DNA of 64,000 nucleotides, from NCBI RefSeq assembly GCF_041146795.1, contig NC_135170.1, positions 26,468,033 to 26,532,032 of the forward strand, in the 5' to 3' direction. Both the position numbers and the translations under genes were made by a program. This document shows, one piece after another, positions 36,701 through 46,631 of the stretch (position 1 is its first letter; each line of letters begins with the position of its first letter). The notes under the pieces were generated by a model, which saw only the letters and a list, made by a program, of their open reading frames with translations, had not been told where the DNA came from and did not search any database. This stretch comes from Maylandia zebra (lineage: Eukaryota > Chordata > Actinopteri > Cichliformes > Cichlidae).

Positions 36701-37746
36701 CTGCTCCTATAGGGTTTCAGAGGGTATGTAGCAGCCAGGCTGTACTAATGAAATGCACTATTAATTGATCATCCTTTCAGGCGTGGACGTCCACACATGA
36801 CTCTGGATTTTCTACTTAAACATTTTAGTTTAACATTTAGTTTTGTTTATTATATTATTACCATATATTTTCTGATTAGTTTGGTCTCTATTCTTCTCAT
36901 TTAGATTATTCTATTCTAGTTTTAGTTCATTTGCAGTGGTTATTTCCCTACATTCCTTTGTTCTCTTTGTCAAGTCAGCTTTTCTGTTCCCACGATGTTC
37001 CCGTATTTGCTTACTTCCTGTTTTATTTTGTTAGTCCCTCATCTGGCATTCACTGTGTTTTGTTTTACTTCCCTTGTCTTGTCTCCTGTGATTAGCTAGC
37101 TTGTCTTTCCCTAGTGTTTCCCATTGTTCCAATGACCTTATATGTATTTATAGCCTTTGTCTCCCCTCAGTTATTCATCCTGTTCTACTGTTTATCCGCC
37201 TGTGTGGTTTGTTGGAGTCTGTTTTCTGTCAGTCTTGTGAATTTACTGCCTCGGGTCGAAATAAAAGTTAGTTTTCAGTTTGTTTAAACCTTCTCAAAAT
37301 CTGCACCTGGGTCCAAATTCTATGTAAATCCTGACCGTCAGACCGTACAATGGTCGAAACAACACACAACAAAACGATAGTTTAAAATAATTACTACAAG
37401 TCACTACTGCTAAGGTTTGTTTTGAAAGCTACTGAACCATGTAACCAAAAAGAAATATGTTTTTCACAAGTCCACATAGAGTCATGAAAACTTAAAAGGG
37501 GAGTATTTCATGAAACATGATCTTATTATTAGTTTTAGCTTTTGCAGTTACCATCACTAATAACATTCCAGTATCAAAACTGATCACACCATCAAGACAC
37601 TAAAAGTTAAAAACCTAATTTTTATTCCTAACAATTCAATGAAATAGTTTTTCCCATACACACAGAGTTCTTGCAGAGCATCATTATTACTCACTGCACA
37701 GTGAAAAGAGGAGGATGAGAATGCTCAGCATCCTGACAGGCAGCAT
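30707..37746 (-). CDS. ICAM-like gene 3: twelve-Ig-domain receptor made of four D1-D2-C2 triplets
   Basis: Fourteen phase-1 exons: signal 37746-37695; triplet 1 36256-35981, 35891-35571, 35433-35179; triplet 2 35061-34807, 34700-34377, 34239-33985; triplet 3 33867-33613, 33271-32912, 32772-32521; triplet 4 32369-32115, 31773-31429, 31286-31035; TM and tail 30879-30707. The sum is 1209 codons plus stop, with every splice site GT-AG. Each triplet is an ICAM D1, an ICAM D2 (NVAPVQ..TV.WYKN) and a C2 domain (LSCEA.GNP..VYNW.CDG). D1 of triplets 2 and 3 keeps GMGWEAPFGG. Triplet 1 (HYGLYWRVGNE) and triplet 4 (EMAWVTPAG) lack the integrin-type Glu. The tail has KKHGHYSFV and DIPLTQTNGNK. Expected role: a long, heavily glycosylated adhesion receptor. 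Alternative splicing of triplets would keep the frame. Confidence 0.87.
33300..33480 (-). repeat. SINE-like / tandem ATCC repeat fragment in a gene 3 intron
   Basis: A CATC/CATT tandem run (33308-33332) is followed by text such as CACTGGGCTGGTCACCAATATG and ACTCCTATGGACAACTTAGA. This is the reverse complement of the interspersed repeat at 39145-39420 and probably an older copy. Confidence 0.5.
36257..37694. other. Gene 3 intron 1, including a dispersed repeat
   Basis: No exon seen. Positions 36780-37350 look like an interspersed repeat of unknown class (CCTTGTCTTGTCTCCTGTGA, CTGCCTCGGGTCGAAATAAA, ending near ATCCTGACCGTCAGACCGTA). Related reverse-oriented text occurs at about 4050-4330 in gene 1 intron 1. 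Confidence 0.45.
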
Positions 37747-38280
37747 GCTTGGACAGCATGCAGAAGGAATGAGGTGAATGGAGCAGTGTTTCAGGAGCAT
37801 CCAGAGACTATCCAGCTTCAGGACCTGGGTTAAATGAACGTCAGCTCGATGCAGATTCTACTTATGATGACCGACTAAAAGTTTCACAGGCAGAAAAAAA
37901 AACTAGAGAGGAAATTTAACGCCCTTGTGTACAGGAAACTCTGTGAAGCCCAAAATACAAAACCACATCTGCAGCCAGCCCTTTGTGGAGTAACGGTTGC
38001 TTATAGGTTGTCCTCCTCCCATATTTTATGTAATTTTTTAATGTAGTCTTTCACAAAGTGTTTTTTGTTTCTCTCCCCTGTTTTTTTGTCCAAATGGGAG
38101 TGAAAAATTATGCAATTTAAAAAAAAAAATGTTGAGGAATACAAATTCTTTTAGGAAGTTGCACGACCGACAGCAGATTTCTCAAGTTAGTCAATATTAG
38201 TCATCATCCGGTTATTCATTTCATGCACATGTCACAGACTAGGTTAATTTTAAAATATCCTTTTTATTAAACGTAGAGTT
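37747..38280 (-). promoter_or_regulatory. 5' flank between gene 3 and angptl6
   Basis: Only about 620 bp separate the gene 3 ATG from the angptl6 stop codon, so the gene 3 promoter sits against the angptl6 3' UTR. The block is duplicated upstream of gene 2. A minus-strand AATAAA for angptl6 lies at about 38263-38268. Confidence 0.5.
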
Positions 38281-38370
38281 ACAAATAGAGTTTGTTTTAT
38301 TCTTTCTGCACATATGTGAAGATCATCCACATCATGTCTTTCCTTTGCACATGTCCATAAGATAACCTTG

Positions 38371-41300
38371 TTATTTGGGTTTGATCATCATGCAAACCCG
38401 TTTAAGGGAGTACGATCCTCCATGGAACTCTGCCCAGTAAACGCCATCCTGGTACCGGCTTCGATAGTGTCCACCACGATACCACACACCATTCAGATTG
38501 GAGTGGGCACACATGTGATACCACCAGCCTCCCTTCTGATAATGAGCACAGTTACCTGATGACACAACAGAAGAAAATGAAGATGTTAAAAGGGAAATGT
38601 CACTATACAGCAGATAGCAATCAGGTAGGACCAGGGGAAGAGCAGACCGCCATAGCTGTCTTTGTCTCGATCCAAAGTGGTAAAGGCCTTGTTGCTGTGC
38701 CAGGAGAGGGAGTCCCCTGCATTGCCGTGATACAGTCCCAACCGCAGTCGATACCAGTCGCTCTCTGGTTCCACATAGAAGCTGTCATACTCAGCAAACA
38801 CCTGCCGGCCACGCCAGTCTTCCAGGGCCACCCGCAACTTATACTGAGCCTGTTTGGTCAACCAGTACAGGTTTTCCAGACCAAGCCAGTACTCTCCATC
38901 TAGGTTCCCAAAGCCTTGCTGTAAAACATGATTAACCAGGTTTAATCACTCTAAGTTGCACAAATTCATCATGGCAACACTTAGACAGCAGATCTCCAGA
39001 CTAAGCGATGTCTAGTAGATTTATTAGCTCTTAAGAGCATACGTGCACACCTCCAGGATCTGTTTTAATCAAGTTTGTGGTATGTTTTCACTTATTACTT
39101 TTTATCTATTGATAATATCAAGCCCTTTCTCCTTATTAATACTAATTAGCGTTGCACTGTTGCCTCATGATCAAGACGGGCCTGGGTTCAATCTGGGGCC
39201 TTTCTATGTGGAGTTTGCATGTTCTCTGGGAACTCCAGCTTCCACCCAGAGTCCAAAGACATGCAGTCAGTGAGGTTAGGTTAACTGATTTAAAATTGCC
39301 CATAGATGTGAATGTGTGTGAATGGTTGTATGTCTCTCATCCTATGACATCTGAGATAGGCTCCAGCTCCCCCGCAACCCTGAATTGGATAAGTGCAAGA
39401 AGATGGATGGATAAGTAAAATGAGTGTAGCCTTTGTCATGTTTCATTTCTGTTGCATCCAGTTCGGAAGAGTTTGAGTTTCATTTGTTTAGTTAAGATCA
39501 CTGCTCACTCACTTATTATAAAGCTGGTATTTACTCACTAATTTTATTAGACGAATGTAAAGATGCAAAGTTCTTCTCTTTTAAGCCTGAGAGACAGTGA
39601 GACTTCATTTATTTCAAAATGATCCCAGACATTTTATCTAGAGTTTTTCATTTTGACTTTAAAGTTTTGCAGCTGTTACTGATTTTAATTTGATGATATT
39701 CTTTATGTGCATTTTTTTTAAAACAACATAGGTTTTAAGTGATTTTTAAGTGGAAGTAAATTTGTATTTGTAACACTCTTAGGTTCACAATGAAATACTT
39801 GATTGTGTTTAATTAAATTGCTAGTTTCAGACTTATACCTTATACTGTTCCCAGTCTCTAAAGAAGTTGATTGACCCATCTTGTCTCCTCTGGATGACCG
39901 TCCACCCTCCCTGAGCTTGACTCTGTTCACACCAGGCCTGCAGGAGTCGGTTGGAACTCTGCGGCCGGAGCAAATAGATCCCACTGGTAGTTTCACCTGA
40001 TTCCAACACATGCTGACAGTCCCGCCATGGCCCTGAGTGAAGGGAAAATACAAGCAAGGTGACTAATAAAAGCAACATGCAATTATAGTGATGTAATATT
40101 ACAACATATAACATTTTTTAGTATTAAGTACGAACATGGAAGATATCTTTAGAGGTCTTTTATGGCTTTAAAAAAAATATAGGACACTGGAAAACCCAAC
40201 AGGAAGCTTCTAACAGAGGGTTTTGAAATTCAGTTTGGACATCAGGAAAATCACAGATCTTATTATTTCTCTTCCAGCACATATTCAGTGTCTCATGCCA
40301 CACTGGTAAGATAGACACAGGAATGTGCACAAACAACAATGTATACAAAGAAGAGAGACTCCCACACCAAGTGATAAGCCCTAATGGTCTGTCATGACTT
40401 GAACTCTCTCTCTCTTTCTCATTACACACTGGAGGAAGTGTTGAGTTACACAGATGTTTCATCCTTTTGGGTTCTGCAGCTCATATTCTCTGGTTTGTAA
40501 TTGCAAGTTCAAAAGGGAAGTGTTATAAAAAGTTCAAAAACTGTTCTGTGCATGTCTTCATTAGAAAGTGTTTTGTGCTGTGACAAGAGCTGCTGTTTTC
40601 AGAAGCTGAGGTTCCCAGGGTGGACAGATAATAGCAGGTCACTGACTCCAACAGCCACTAGTGCTTATCTAAGCAGTTAAATAAATCTGACAGGAGATAG
40701 ACATATATATAAACACCAAATAACTCTAATCAGGTGCTACTATAAACCATGTTTTCAACTCCATCTTTGAAGAAGCCGAGATGTTGTTCAAAATGTAAAT
40801 AAAACGATAGAAAGATTTGTCAAGATGCATAAAGTAAGTGCTTTCTACGATGACAGAGCGCTCAACCATCAAGCTTCATTGATACAGTCACACACACACA
40901 CATTCACTACTACATTACACGCAGGAAGGTTCACTTCCTTTCTGGGCCAAGATTATTTCAGTGAAAACAGAAATTGTGTTTGATATGGGTGTTGTACCCT
41001 CGACACAGAAGAAGAGAGGAACCATCTGGTTTGTTATCAGTGCATGGTTAAAAGACCACTATCTGTCATAGCATGGGTGACTTGCATATCTGTGGAGGCA
41101 CAATTAATGCTGGGAAAACCTTTTTTAGACCTACAGCAGTTGGTCTCATCAATTCCCAAATATGGCGTTGTTAACTCAAGGAGAGATGTAATGTGGGGTA
41201 AACATGACCCTGTGCCAACATAAACATTTTTCCCACATTTGATGTGTTTTCTTTGAACTATATTCAGTAGAATTCATGTTTAATATTGTGTTGAAGTGAA

Positions 41301-42375
41301 GAATTACTCCGAGTTTTATTTACATCTAACACAGCATTCAAACTTTTTTGGAAACAAGCTTGCATATTGACCTACCTGGAGTTTTTGTGACAGGAAAGCT
41401 AAAGAAGGAAGGGTCTGTAGGACTGCTGGTGGCAGTGGGGGGATGGAAAGGAACTCCCCCTGTTTGAGCTTGCTCTAATGGGAGAGCACTTTGGTCCCGT
41501 TGAACATCATTGGTCATTTGGTTGGTTTCAGAACTGTAATTCAGATGCACATTTGACTGGCTTTTGGGTGGTTCAGTAACGACCTGTTCAGACAAAAAAG
41601 AAAAAAAAAACAATCCAAAAAATATTCTGAGTCCTTTTTTATAAATCTTGTATAAATAGGCAGATGTAAGATTTGTTTTTTTGCCCCTACTTGAGGGGAC
41701 TGGGCAGAGTCCCTGCACTGGCACTTCTTCTCCAAACGGGCAATAAACTGGTTGTGTGAACTCATCATAGAGGTGAGGGCTCCATATTTCTTCTCCAGCT
41801 CCCTGTAATCCCTGGACACCTGCAGTGCCTGAGATGTCCAACCATTCACAGCATAAGGATACATTTGACAATGATGAGTATAACATCTAGTTCCGCTGCT
41901 CTAGACTCACCTGTGCTGTCGCATTTAGCAGAAGGTTCTCCACCTTTTGCTGCTCCAAGGCCTGATCTTTCTTGTTTATAACTTCATGTAGCAGCTGAGC
42001 ATAGAGCTGGCTGATGCGAGAATTCATACTGCTGCTCTCTTTGCGCAAGGCCCTTACTTCAATGGCAAGGGCCCCTTCCTGCTCCAGTTGGCTTCTTAGC
42101 TTCTCTAGTAGTTCCTGCTGTCGTTTGAGCTCTGCCCATAAGGCTGACACTTCTGAATGGTTGGTAGGAGCAGGCTGCGTGTTCAGACACAGCGCCCCAG
42201 TCAATTTCTGCTGAGGCACTATGAAGGTGTAAGAGCACCGGCCTGTTTTTGTTTCTGAAGAACGTGATGAACCTTTGTTGTCATCCTGGGATCCCTCCTT
42301 CTGTCCGCCAACTTCTGGCACGTTCACACAAAGTGTAAGAAAAAGAGGCAGAACTACTGTCAGTGCCTTCTCCAT
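38371..42375 (-). CDS. angptl6: Angiopoietin-like protein, probably ANGPTL6
   Basis: Six exons: 42375-41911, 41828-41691, 41583-41376, 40032-39839, 38918-38648 and 38555-38371, totalling 486 codons plus stop. The N-terminus is a signal peptide (MEKALTVVLPLFLTLCV) followed by coiled-coil heptads (residues ~90-200: LWAELKRQQELLEKLRSQLEQ and similar). A Thr/Pro/Ser-rich linker leads to a C-terminal fibrinogen-like domain from about residue 275 (WRDCQHVLESG, GGWTVIQRRQDGSINFFRDW, LDRDKDSYGGNCAHY, GGWWYHMCAHSNLNGVWY). This is a secreted angiopoietin-like factor. Adjacency to ppan and eif3g matches human ANGPTL6, which drives the name. The donor of exon 5 is weak (GTCTGC). Exon 4, exon 5 and the last exon have broken copies near gene 2. 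Confidence 0.85.
39145..39420 (+). repeat. Interspersed SINE-like repeat in an angptl6 intron
   Basis: Contains landmarks of a very common fish repeat: GTTGCACTGTTGCCTCATGA, TTTCTATGTGGAGTTTGCAT, GTCCAAAGACATGCAGT, AATTGCCCATAG.TGTGAATG and GATAGGCTCCAGC, ending AAGATGGATGGAT. Probably non-coding and mobilised by LINE machinery. Confidence 0.65.
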
Positions 42376-43823
42376 GAATCTGTAACAATCCTGAGGACAC
42401 ACAAAAAGCAATAGTTTCTCATCAGGTAATTAGCACTTTAATACACAGACATACACTTTGCATGTTAGTAAATAAGTATCTGGTGAATCTTGACTTTTCA
42501 CCAGATGTTTCCTTACAAAGACAGAGTATGCGCATTTTCTTGAGTTTAGCAGGTCAACACAGAAGGGACAAAGGTCAACACAAACCAGTCAGAATCAACA
42601 CTTCTCCATCTCAGGGTCAACAGTACAGTAAGCTCCACACCCAGATACAACAGCCATGGTCAACACCGTAACCAAGGCAAACAGACCAACACAGATGTAC
42701 AGCTCTTCCACAAAACAACAACATGAGACCCATCGCATTGTGTTATGTAGCTTTCTCAGTTGCTGTGGGTAAGAATGAGAAAATTTCTTCTGTCAGAGAT
42801 GATAAAAAAAACATGCACCATAATGATTTAACTATGTGAAGATTAATGTAGCTATAAACAGTGCAAGTGTATTCAAGTCTACCTGAAAGTAGATATAATT
42901 AAACATTGTGACCATGCATAACTTACTGTGCCAGCTGGTTAGACAGTTTTTGGTGTTTTTGTTGCAGCTCCCAGGACAAAATCGCAGAAAAGTAGACATC
43001 AAATGTTAAGACATAAACAGTGATATCAAAAAAAAAATCTTCCTCTAAATCAAAAGCTGTTAATGATCTTAATAAAATGTTGAACTAAAACTGATGGCAG
43101 AAAACAAAAAGACTGATAACTACACAACTGCTGCTTTGTCTCTAGAGTTTCTGTCTCAGGCAGACAACTAATTACAAACTCCTGCCTCCCAGAACTGGTT
43201 GTTTAGCTGGGTGCAGGAATCTAGGGTGTCTCCTCCCTCTGTCATTAACCCACAACCCTGCTGTCAACTCTATCCTGCTGTAGCACCTTATCAGTGTGGC
43301 ATGATTATTTTTGAAATACATTGCCTCTTTTTTCTGATGCACATTTGGCTTGTTTTCTGTGGCCTAATTTTATGAAAGCATAAAAAAGACCACTGCAGCA
43401 TTATGGCCTTATATTGGGACTCATATTCTCTAGTGTGACTTCAACAAACAGACAGTGCTGGGAATGTAGTGAAGTGATAGTAATGATACCAGTCTAGGAA
43501 AAGACTGTTGCCTCTTTATGCCACAAAGACTAGAATAAAGGCTGCACCTGTACTTCAGCCTTCTTTGTGACTGCAGTGGCGCTTCAAAAATGGTTGTATC
43601 CTGTATGTAAAGGTTTCGTCCTGTATGTAACCATGCTTATTCAGTGAGTCTGTTTTGTTGCCAAGACGGTGACTCTCAAATTAAAAGTGGATTGGTCTGC
43701 TGCTCTAAATGCCATTACAGCTCTTTATACTGCTGCAGGTGCTTGTTCGGGAAATTCTGGGTCCCATCACATTCTGTGAAAAGTAAAGCTTCACACTCAT
43801 CAGCTTTTTATGATTTTCATAAA
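42376..43823. other. 5' region of angptl6; no further exon identified
   Basis: Should include the angptl6 promoter and any non-coding first exon; I see no clear TATA box. No protein-like frame exists between angptl6 and the transposon at 43828. Confidence 0.35.
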
Positions 43824-43827
43824 TTAA

Positions 43828-43958
43828 CCCACTAGACTGAGTGATGCTGGAGGACCAATATATATGTATATATGTATGTATGTATGTATGTATATATATA
43901 TATATATACATACATACATACATACATACATACATACATACATACATACATACATACA

Positions 43959-43993
<35 letters not shown>

Positions 43994-44023
43994 TGGTCCT
44001 CCAGCATCACTCAGTCTAGTGGG
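43828..44023. mobile_element. piggyBac-like MITE with a microsatellite core
   Basis: Flanked by TTAA on both sides (43824-43827 and 44024-44027). Its ends are inverted copies of about 35-40 bp beginning CCCACTAGACTGAGTGATGC and reaching GGACCAATATATA. TTAA plus CCC-starting ends points to the piggyBac superfamily. The middle (43860-43990) is almost entirely TATG and CATA repeats. No coding capacity. Confidence 0.75.
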
Positions 44024-44514
44024 TTAATTGCAGCAGATTATGCACTTTGTTATAATAATAATAAGTTGTGATGGTCTGAGTTGCCTTTTACATGACAGCA
44101 GTGGCTCTGAGATAGTTCTTTGCTACTGCATCATCTTTATGGGAAAATCAGCAATACTGAAAAACAGTAAAGATAGTCACAGTCACACAGTGCTGAGGTC
44201 AAAGTGTGAACAGAAACCACACCTAAAACGCTGTCTCTATTTCTACTTTCAGATCAGCTTACAGTATTGCACTGGGTCACACCCAAGCTCTGATCACACA
44301 TTTCTTTTTTCATTATGGTTTTCTCTATACTGCCAAAACAAATAAACACTTTTTTTCTTATGTCAGAGAGACAAAGACTTTACGCTCTCATTAACGTCAT
44401 GATGCTACATTTAGAGTATTGGTTTTCTATCAAAAATTGTATAATTAAACTGTTGAACTTCAAATAAGCCAATGTTTGCCCATAGAATGAATATAATGAA
44501 TATAGCCGTTTTCT

Positions 44515-44632
<118 letters not shown>

Positions 44633-44817
44633 GAGGCCTTGCAAATTGCAGAAAGAAATGAGGAGTGGCTCAAGACTTTTCCATAATACTGTGTTCTTGT
44701 TTATTGAGTGTATATTGAATTTCGTCTTGATGCATTCTCAATCATCCAGGAAAGTAAATCTCCAAAAGTTGATTCTGTTCATCTGGACGTAGCGTTTTGT
44801 GTTTCATCACTCATCCA

Positions 44818-46002
44818 AATTCAAATTCAAATTCAAATTCAAATTTTATTTGTCACGTACACAGTCATACACAGTACGATATGTAGTGAAATGCTTGGAT
44901 AACTGCTTGTGACCTAAAGAAAACAAAAAAGGAAAAGGCTATGAATAAGATAGGAAATAAATATGAAAAATTAAAAAGGGTAAATTTAACTAAGAAGGAA
45001 TAAAATATAAATTAAGGTTAAAAATGAAATAACTGTACAACACAAATTAGAATGAAGGGTAAATTTAACTGGGAAGGAATAAGATAAAATATATAAATTA
45101 AAGTTGAAAATAAAATAACTGTACAACAAAATACACAATATAGAACTATATAAGAATGTATGAAGAAATCTAAATATAAATAAATATATACACAATAACA
45201 GCAGCTGTACAAGTATTAACCGGAAATGAAGAATATAGTGACCAGTGTTGTGCAAAAAAACAATGTTTTTGCACACATTGTTTTTTTGCACAACACTGGT
45301 CACTATAATGTCCAGAAAGTCCAGTGTGTGTGTAAAAACCATATGTTTGGGTCAGTACTGTGTGGTGGTGTGATTGAGAGACCGTATCGCCTGCGGGAAG
45401 AAGCTCCTCCTCAGTCTCTCTGTGTTGGTCTTCAGGGAGCGGAATCGCTTTCCTGACCTCAGCAGAGAGAACAGTCTGTTGTTGGGATGGCTGAGGTCCT
45501 TCACGATCTTCCTGGCCTTGGTCCAGCACCGCCTGCTGTAGATTGAGTGCAGGTCAGGGAGCTCGGAGCGGATGGTGCGCTCAGCTGACCGCACAACCCT
45601 CTGTAGAGCTCGTCTGTCCTGCATGGTGCTGTTCCCGAACCAGGTTAAGATGTTTCCCGCCAGGATGCTCTCTATGGTGCACGAGTAAAAGTTCCTGAGC
45701 ACCTTGGAGGGCAGTTGGAAGTCTCTCAAGCGTCTGAGGTGGTAGAGACGCTGACGGGCCTTTTTCACCACGGTGTTGATGTGACAGGACCATGACAGGT
45801 CCTGCGTGATGTGAACTCCGAGGTATTTGAAGCTGTCCACTCTCTCCACTGGGCACTCGTTGATGACGGGGGTCTGGTAGTTCCTCTCCTGCTTAGTGCT
45901 GAAGTCCACTATCAGCTCCTTTGTCTTACTGACGTTTAGAAGGAGGTTGTTCCTCTGGCACCAGTTCTCCGGATTCCTAATCTCCTTCAGGTAGGCCGTC
46001 TC
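44818..46002 (-). mobile_element. Rex1/CR1-like LINE, 5'-truncated, inserted in the foldback element
   Basis: Minus-strand frame from about 46002 to 45352: NNLLLNVSKTKELIVDFSTK, VDSFKYLGVHITQDLSW, VVKKARQRLYHLRRL, ALQRVVRSAERTI, SFFPQAIRSLNH. This is the C-terminal end of an RT ORF. The 3' UTR (45351-44818) contains a perfect hairpin and ends in ATTTGAATTTGAATTTGAAT repeats, a tandem tail typical of this kind of LINE. The frame is open, so insertion is fairly recent. The clade name is tentative. Confidence 0.8.
45234..45307. other. Perfect 33-bp inverted repeat with 8-nt loop in the LINE 3' UTR
   Basis: Arms 45234-45266 and 45275-45307 are exact reverse complements (starting TATAGTGACCAGTGTTGTGC) around the loop TTTTGCAC. 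Confidence 0.95.
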
Positions 46003-46206
46003 GTGACATCTTCAGTCTCAGCTGACTGCAGGTTTCCCCAAATCTTATAAACAGTATATTTGCATAATGACTGAAACCAGCCCACTTCAGTGGTTTGGGG
46101 AAACCTGCAGTCAGCTGAGACTGAAGATGTCACTTGGATGAGCGATGAAACACAAAACGCTACGTCCAGATGAACAGAATCAACTTTTTGAGATGTATAT
46201 TGAATT

Positions 46207-46631
46207 AAATAGATAGAATTAGAATATGTTACTTGTGTTACTTTATTTTTCTTTTATTATTATTCCAAAATTCATAGAAAGGGAGGGGGTCGATTACCAT
46301 CTTTCAAAGAGATGCAGCCGTCTCAGCTGTCTACGGCCATCCAGCGGTTACTATGATGAACTGCAATTGGAAAAAACAAAGTAGCGTACACCGGCTAGGA
46401 ACTATCGAAGACACGAGAAATACGGACTTATTAGCCTGTGACACACACTAGAAAAGCAGAGTAGAGCCATGTGGGTGGCGTCACGTTAACTTCAGTTTGG
46501 ACTAATTGTTGGTTAATATCGTCAAAAAATGAGCTTGATCGTTCTTGGTAGCTTAAGTATAGTATAGCGATAGTTTTTGTGAGTGTGTTTTTGTTCCCAT
46601 TACATTCTTGCGCTCTGTTTCGAGCTGAATT
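46207..46631 (+). promoter_or_regulatory. ppan upstream region
   Basis: Sequence between the foldback element and the ppan start codon. No TATA box is obvious, as expected for a housekeeping ribosome-biogenesis gene; a pyrimidine stretch (about 46247-46265) precedes it. The start site cannot be fixed. Confidence 0.4.

Larger units (their letters stand above)
44722..46193. mobile_element. Foldback-type element interrupted by a LINE
   Basis: The left arm (44758-44817, continuing 46003-46040) and right arm (46093-46190) are inverted copies. Shared landmarks are GTTGATTCTGTTCATCTGGA, GTAGCGTTTTGTGTTTCATC and CAGTCTCAGCTGACTGCAGG. The arms enclose about 50 bp around ATTTGCATAATGACTGAAAC. The 13-bp sequence TGTATATTGAATT occurs directly outside each end (44709-44721 and 46194-46206). 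Class uncertain; no frame of its own. Confidence 0.6.

Noticed and set aside
41338-41886. 182-codon frame in the angptl6 region
   Set aside because: It runs through exon, intron and exon in one frame; only the piece 41583-41376 belongs to the gene.
43858-43995. Tandem repeats as a possible CRISPR array
   Set aside because: Four-base microsatellite without spacers in a vertebrate genome.
43705-44071. Frames of Met-Tyr-Val-Cys or Ile-His-Thr-Tyr repeats
   Set aside because: They come from the TATG/CATA core of the MITE.
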